This document shows positions 12,225 through 14,511 of a stretch of 14,511 bases of DNA, piece by piece (position 1 is the first letter of the stretch; every line of letters starts with the position of its first letter). The translations under genes were made by a program, and so were the position numbers. The DNA is from an uncultured Prevotella sp. (GTDB lineage: Bacteria; Bacteroidota; Bacteroidia; Bacteroidales; Bacteroidaceae): contig USJD01000083.1 of NCBI GenBank assembly GCA_900554835.1, forward strand, positions 1 to 14,511, in the 5' to 3' direction. The notes beneath the pieces were generated by a model. It saw only the letters and a list, made by a program, of their open reading frames with translations. It did not search any database and was not told where the DNA came from.

Positions 12225-14511
12225 ACCATTCCTATCCGTATATTTCAGCGGATTATTCATACAATAGCTATAACGGTTGAAATTCTGGCTCTGCTCTGGA
12301 GTCTGCACGTATGGATCAGGAGACAAGAAACGACTCGTAGCAGAATCATACAATCTTGCATTCATGTTCACCAATCCGAAGTCTGTAAGATGTTCATGCC
12401 CAGTATAACCTCTACCCAAATAGAGCGTAGGCTCTTCACCATAAGCATATACCACTTGTGTTTCAGGATTACGCAAACGTCCCCAAGCATCATAACTCAA
12501 CTCTTGAAGCAAATTTCCCTCATAATCGGTAACATGCGTGATGCTGCCCAAGTTGTCTCGAAGAACATTACACAACTTCCAAGAAGAGCCCTCCTTGACA
12601 TAGACCATTGGTGAGTCATAATAGTCACCTGCTAGATAGAGTCTTTCTATAGAGCCAGAGCCAGTCTGCTGAAGTTCATAGCAATCCCCTATATAGTAAT
12701 GACTAGAAGCCACACCGCCATTGCGTGAAACCTCCATCTTCACCCTATCATAGTCACCATTATAGACAAATTGAGCTTTCATATCATTTTCTTCTATACT
12801 AAACAAACGATTGAAAGACGTATAAGTTGCATCTTGCCCTACAGTAGGGATAACATTTTTAGAAAAATTAACATCCGTCATAGCGTATGGCTTGGAAGCC
12901 TGACCATACTCAAAGCTTCCTACATCGCTTCGGCTGAGAACATTTCCCTTGTCATCATATTCTGCCGTTCCACCAGCATAGTCAGTCAATCTGTTGATGT
13001 CATCATAGCCGAAGTTCTCTGTAAGATTTCTGGTTTCGTCTTTTCGTGACACCAGATTTCCTGTGAGAGGGTCTATCTTATACGAGAAATTTTGAATGAC
13101 TGTAGTTCCCTTAGCCGCCATTCTACTTGTAGGATAGCCATAGCTGTCATAAGCATAAGAACGTGTAATACCACCCGACGAGATTTCCGTTGGCTGTCTA
13201 AAGACATTCTCTTTTCGCAAGCGATATACTTCCTTGCCATTGTCCAAACTTACTCCTATCAAGTAAGTCTTGGTATATTTGTAGTTTTCCGTAGCCAGCA
13301 CTCCATCTTGAGAGGTATATTTGATAGAGCTAACAGCACCATCCGTATAAGAATAGTCCTTCTGCAACCATTTTCCATCAACAACATTCTCACGCCATGA
13401 AGTGATTCTACCCAAACCATCGTAGGTGATAGACTTCGAGGTTCCATTATCAGAAGAAACACCCACCAAGTCGTTGACTGTATTATAGGCATAAGTTGTC
13501 GTCAACTCAGGGCTAATACTCTTGACCACACGGTTATACGAATCATATTCCTTGGTTGTAACCTGTCCTTTGGCATCTGTCACCTTAGCAACATTGCCAC
13601 CCTTGTCGTACTCGTATGTAGTTCTACCTGCACTAGGGTCAACAAGCGCAGTACGCCTTCCATAGACATCGTACTCAAAAGAGGTGGTAACTCCTCCCGG
13701 GGCAACTACTGATTTCGGCTGTCCGTCTGCACCCAGATTATACTCTATCGTACCTGCAGGATCAGTTACAGAGACAAGTTGACCAAAAACATTATTTGTT
13801 TTGGTTGTTGTGACATTATCAGTTGTAACAGAAGTTGTATTTCCACTATAGCTATATCTAGTAAAATGACCAGAAGCCTCGGCGTATTCCAATGGTCTGT
13901 TATACGCATCGTATGAATACGTATTCCACAAAGATGCCGTACTGCCTGAGAATGGCAAAGACACCTTTTCCAGATTTCCATACTCATCATAAACCTTATC
14001 GACTGAAACTATAGTATTGTCGAAGTGAGTGACTTGACTTCTTGTCTCACGCCCAAATGCGTCATACACCGTCTTAGACGTAGGAATCTTAGTACCCGAA
14101 GTTTGGATAGCATAAACACCAACATTATCATAATTCCACATATAACGAGTTGCCTTGACTGTGTTGTCAGGATAAGAGGCCGTTATCTCACGTCCCATAT
14201 CATCATACTCATACTTGGTAACGCCACCTCTAGCATCCGTCATCTCTATCATGTTTCCAACATTGTCATACGTATATTTCGTCACCAAATTCTGTGGATT
14301 GGTCTCTTGGACAACACGACCATAAGAATCATAGGCGTATTGAGTCTTCTGAGGCGTTCCACTGTATGGAGTTACAGAACTAGAGATTATTTTTCCATAA
14401 CTATCATAATAATAGACAGTTTGCTCTACTTGATTTCCATTTTTAGAAAGAACTGTCACTGTTGGCTTTTTGTTACTTCCCCATACAGGCACAAAGTTCC
14501 TTTCCACATAA
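11559..14511 (-). CDS. RHS/YD-repeat protein with C-terminal metallopeptidase-like toxin domain, 5' end missing
   Basis: The frame is open to the right edge, so the N-terminus, secretion signal and promoter are outside the window; the GTG at 14507 is only a convenient numbering origin (982 residues). Residues 1-760 are RHS core: many YD repeats (YAYDSYGRVVQETNP, YTYDNVGNMIEMTD, YEYDKGGNVAKVTD), then the terminal signature GYTGHEHLTDFGLVNMNARL, RFLSPDPYVQ and NNPLKYTDRNGK (751-762). RHS cores form a shell that encloses a C-terminal toxin. The usual DPxG at the junction is here DRNG, so classical Rhs autoproteolysis cannot be assumed. Residues 762-982 differ in composition (about 33-37% GC in sampled lines against 42-57% in the core) and carry HEYGH. 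This is a polymorphic toxin of contact-dependent or secreted competition type; the secretion route cannot be seen. Confidence 0.88.
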   Translation of the reverse strand, partial: YVERNFVPVWGSNKKPTVTVLSKNGNQVEQTVYYYDSYGKIISSSVTPYSGTPQKTQYAYDSYGRVVQETNPQNLVTKYTYDNVGNMIEMTDARGGVTKYEYDDMGREITASYPDNTVKATRYMWNYDNVGVYAIQTSGTKIPTSKTVYDAFGRETRSQVTHFDNTIVSVDKVYDEYGNLEKVSLPFSGSTASLWNTYSYDAYNRPLEYAEASGHFTRYSYSGNTTSVTTDNVTTTKTNNVFGQLVSVTDPAGTIEYNLGADGQPKSVVAPGGVTTSFEYDVYGRRTALVDPSAGRTTYEYDKGGNVAKVTDAKGQVTTKEYDSYNRVVKSISPELTTTYAYNTVNDLVGVSSDNGTSKSITYDGLGRITSWRENVVDGKWLQKDYSYTDGAVSSIKYTSQDGVLATENYKYTKTYLIGVSLDNGKEVYRLRKENVFRQPTEISSGGITRSYAYDSYGYPTSRMAAKGTTVIQNFSYKIDPLTGNLVSRKDETRNLTENFGYDDINRLTDYAGGTAEYDDKGNVLSRSDVGSFEYGQASKPYAMTDVNFSKNVIPTVGQDATYTSFNRLFSIEENDMKAQFVYNGDYDRVKMEVSRNGGVASSHYYIGDCYELQQTGSGSIERLYLAGDYYDSPMVYVKEGSSWKLCNVLRDNLGSITHVTDYEGNLLQELSYDAWGRLRNPETQVVYAYGEEPTLYLGRGYTGHEHLTDFGLVNMNARLYDSATSRFLSPDPYVQTPEQSQNFNRYSYCMNNPLKYTDRNGKFFFLIDGLIDLISNPIRHGLNFSQYSFQRTYNSLKIDWGLFQGNFKQILSRFTWESIQTGIGYSYSQIKNAVNDVSDVEYFDGATYLVRKIEPDKIGNGVTIGSFININTPKGTPRDEKGNFAPYKDDLFMHEYGHYLQSQDYGFGYLFSVGIPSLINTKKYDGKNVTVFEDNLKDYTTVGRVKTMWFERRANKKAAKYFKDKYGVNPWNYGRYPIDVKW

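Noticed and set aside
14505..14507. GTG as the true start of the RHS protein
   Set aside because: The frame is open to the window edge and begins in the middle of YD repeats, so the real start lies outside.

Overview
The window looks like the chromosome of a Bacteroidales bacterium, most likely of the Prevotella/Segatella group. The evidence is the gene order dut - TPR protein - DUF4292 lipoprotein - EnvC-like protein, the Bacteroidetes-type promoter signature (TTTG, about 19 bases, then TAnnTTTG), Bacteroidetes-style lipoproteins, and a Bacteroidetes-type RHS protein. No rRNA or tRNA gene was seen.

Positions 1-7465 are core genome. The 3' part of an M20 (ArgE/DapE-like) metallohydrolase reads rightward and ends in a hairpin that contains its stop codon. 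It faces a leftward operon of four tightly packed genes: dut (dUTPase), a TPR protein, a DUF4292 lipoprotein and an EnvC-like LytM-domain protein. Divergent from dut, across about 180 bases, is dgt (a dNTP triphosphohydrolase). Two nucleotide-pool enzymes therefore share one intergenic promoter region, and the dgt promoter sits so close to its ATG that the message is probably leaderless or nearly so. The TPR, DUF4292 and EnvC-like products carry export signals and probably act in the envelope.

Positions 7466-8230 hold no convincing gene but are packed with repeats. There are TGAAGGG/CCCTTCA blocks in both orientations (partly a 10-base tandem repeat), a 23-base tandem repeat, and an array of 22-24-base units with internal GCAC/GTGC palindromes that includes a perfect 15-bp hairpin.

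Positions 8231-14511 are an accessory, mostly AT-rich region, all on the minus strand. In transcription order it has a large RHS/YD-repeat protein whose start lies outside the window, a small lipoprotein with an acidic stretch after its lipid-anchored Cys, a small outer-membrane beta-barrel, a PQQ-like beta-propeller protein, a decayed fragment of a second copy of the acidic lipoprotein gene, and another small lipoprotein. The RHS protein ends in a polymorphic-toxin-type domain with a zinc-metallopeptidase signature (HEYGH, with a candidate third ligand Glu 53 residues later). The lipoprotein directly downstream is the natural immunity candidate, and its predicted surface exposure is unusual. 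The candidate undescribed system here is this RHS-metallopeptidase / surface lipoprotein / beta-barrel / beta-propeller operon. The toxin and immunity roles are inferred from architecture and position, not demonstrated.
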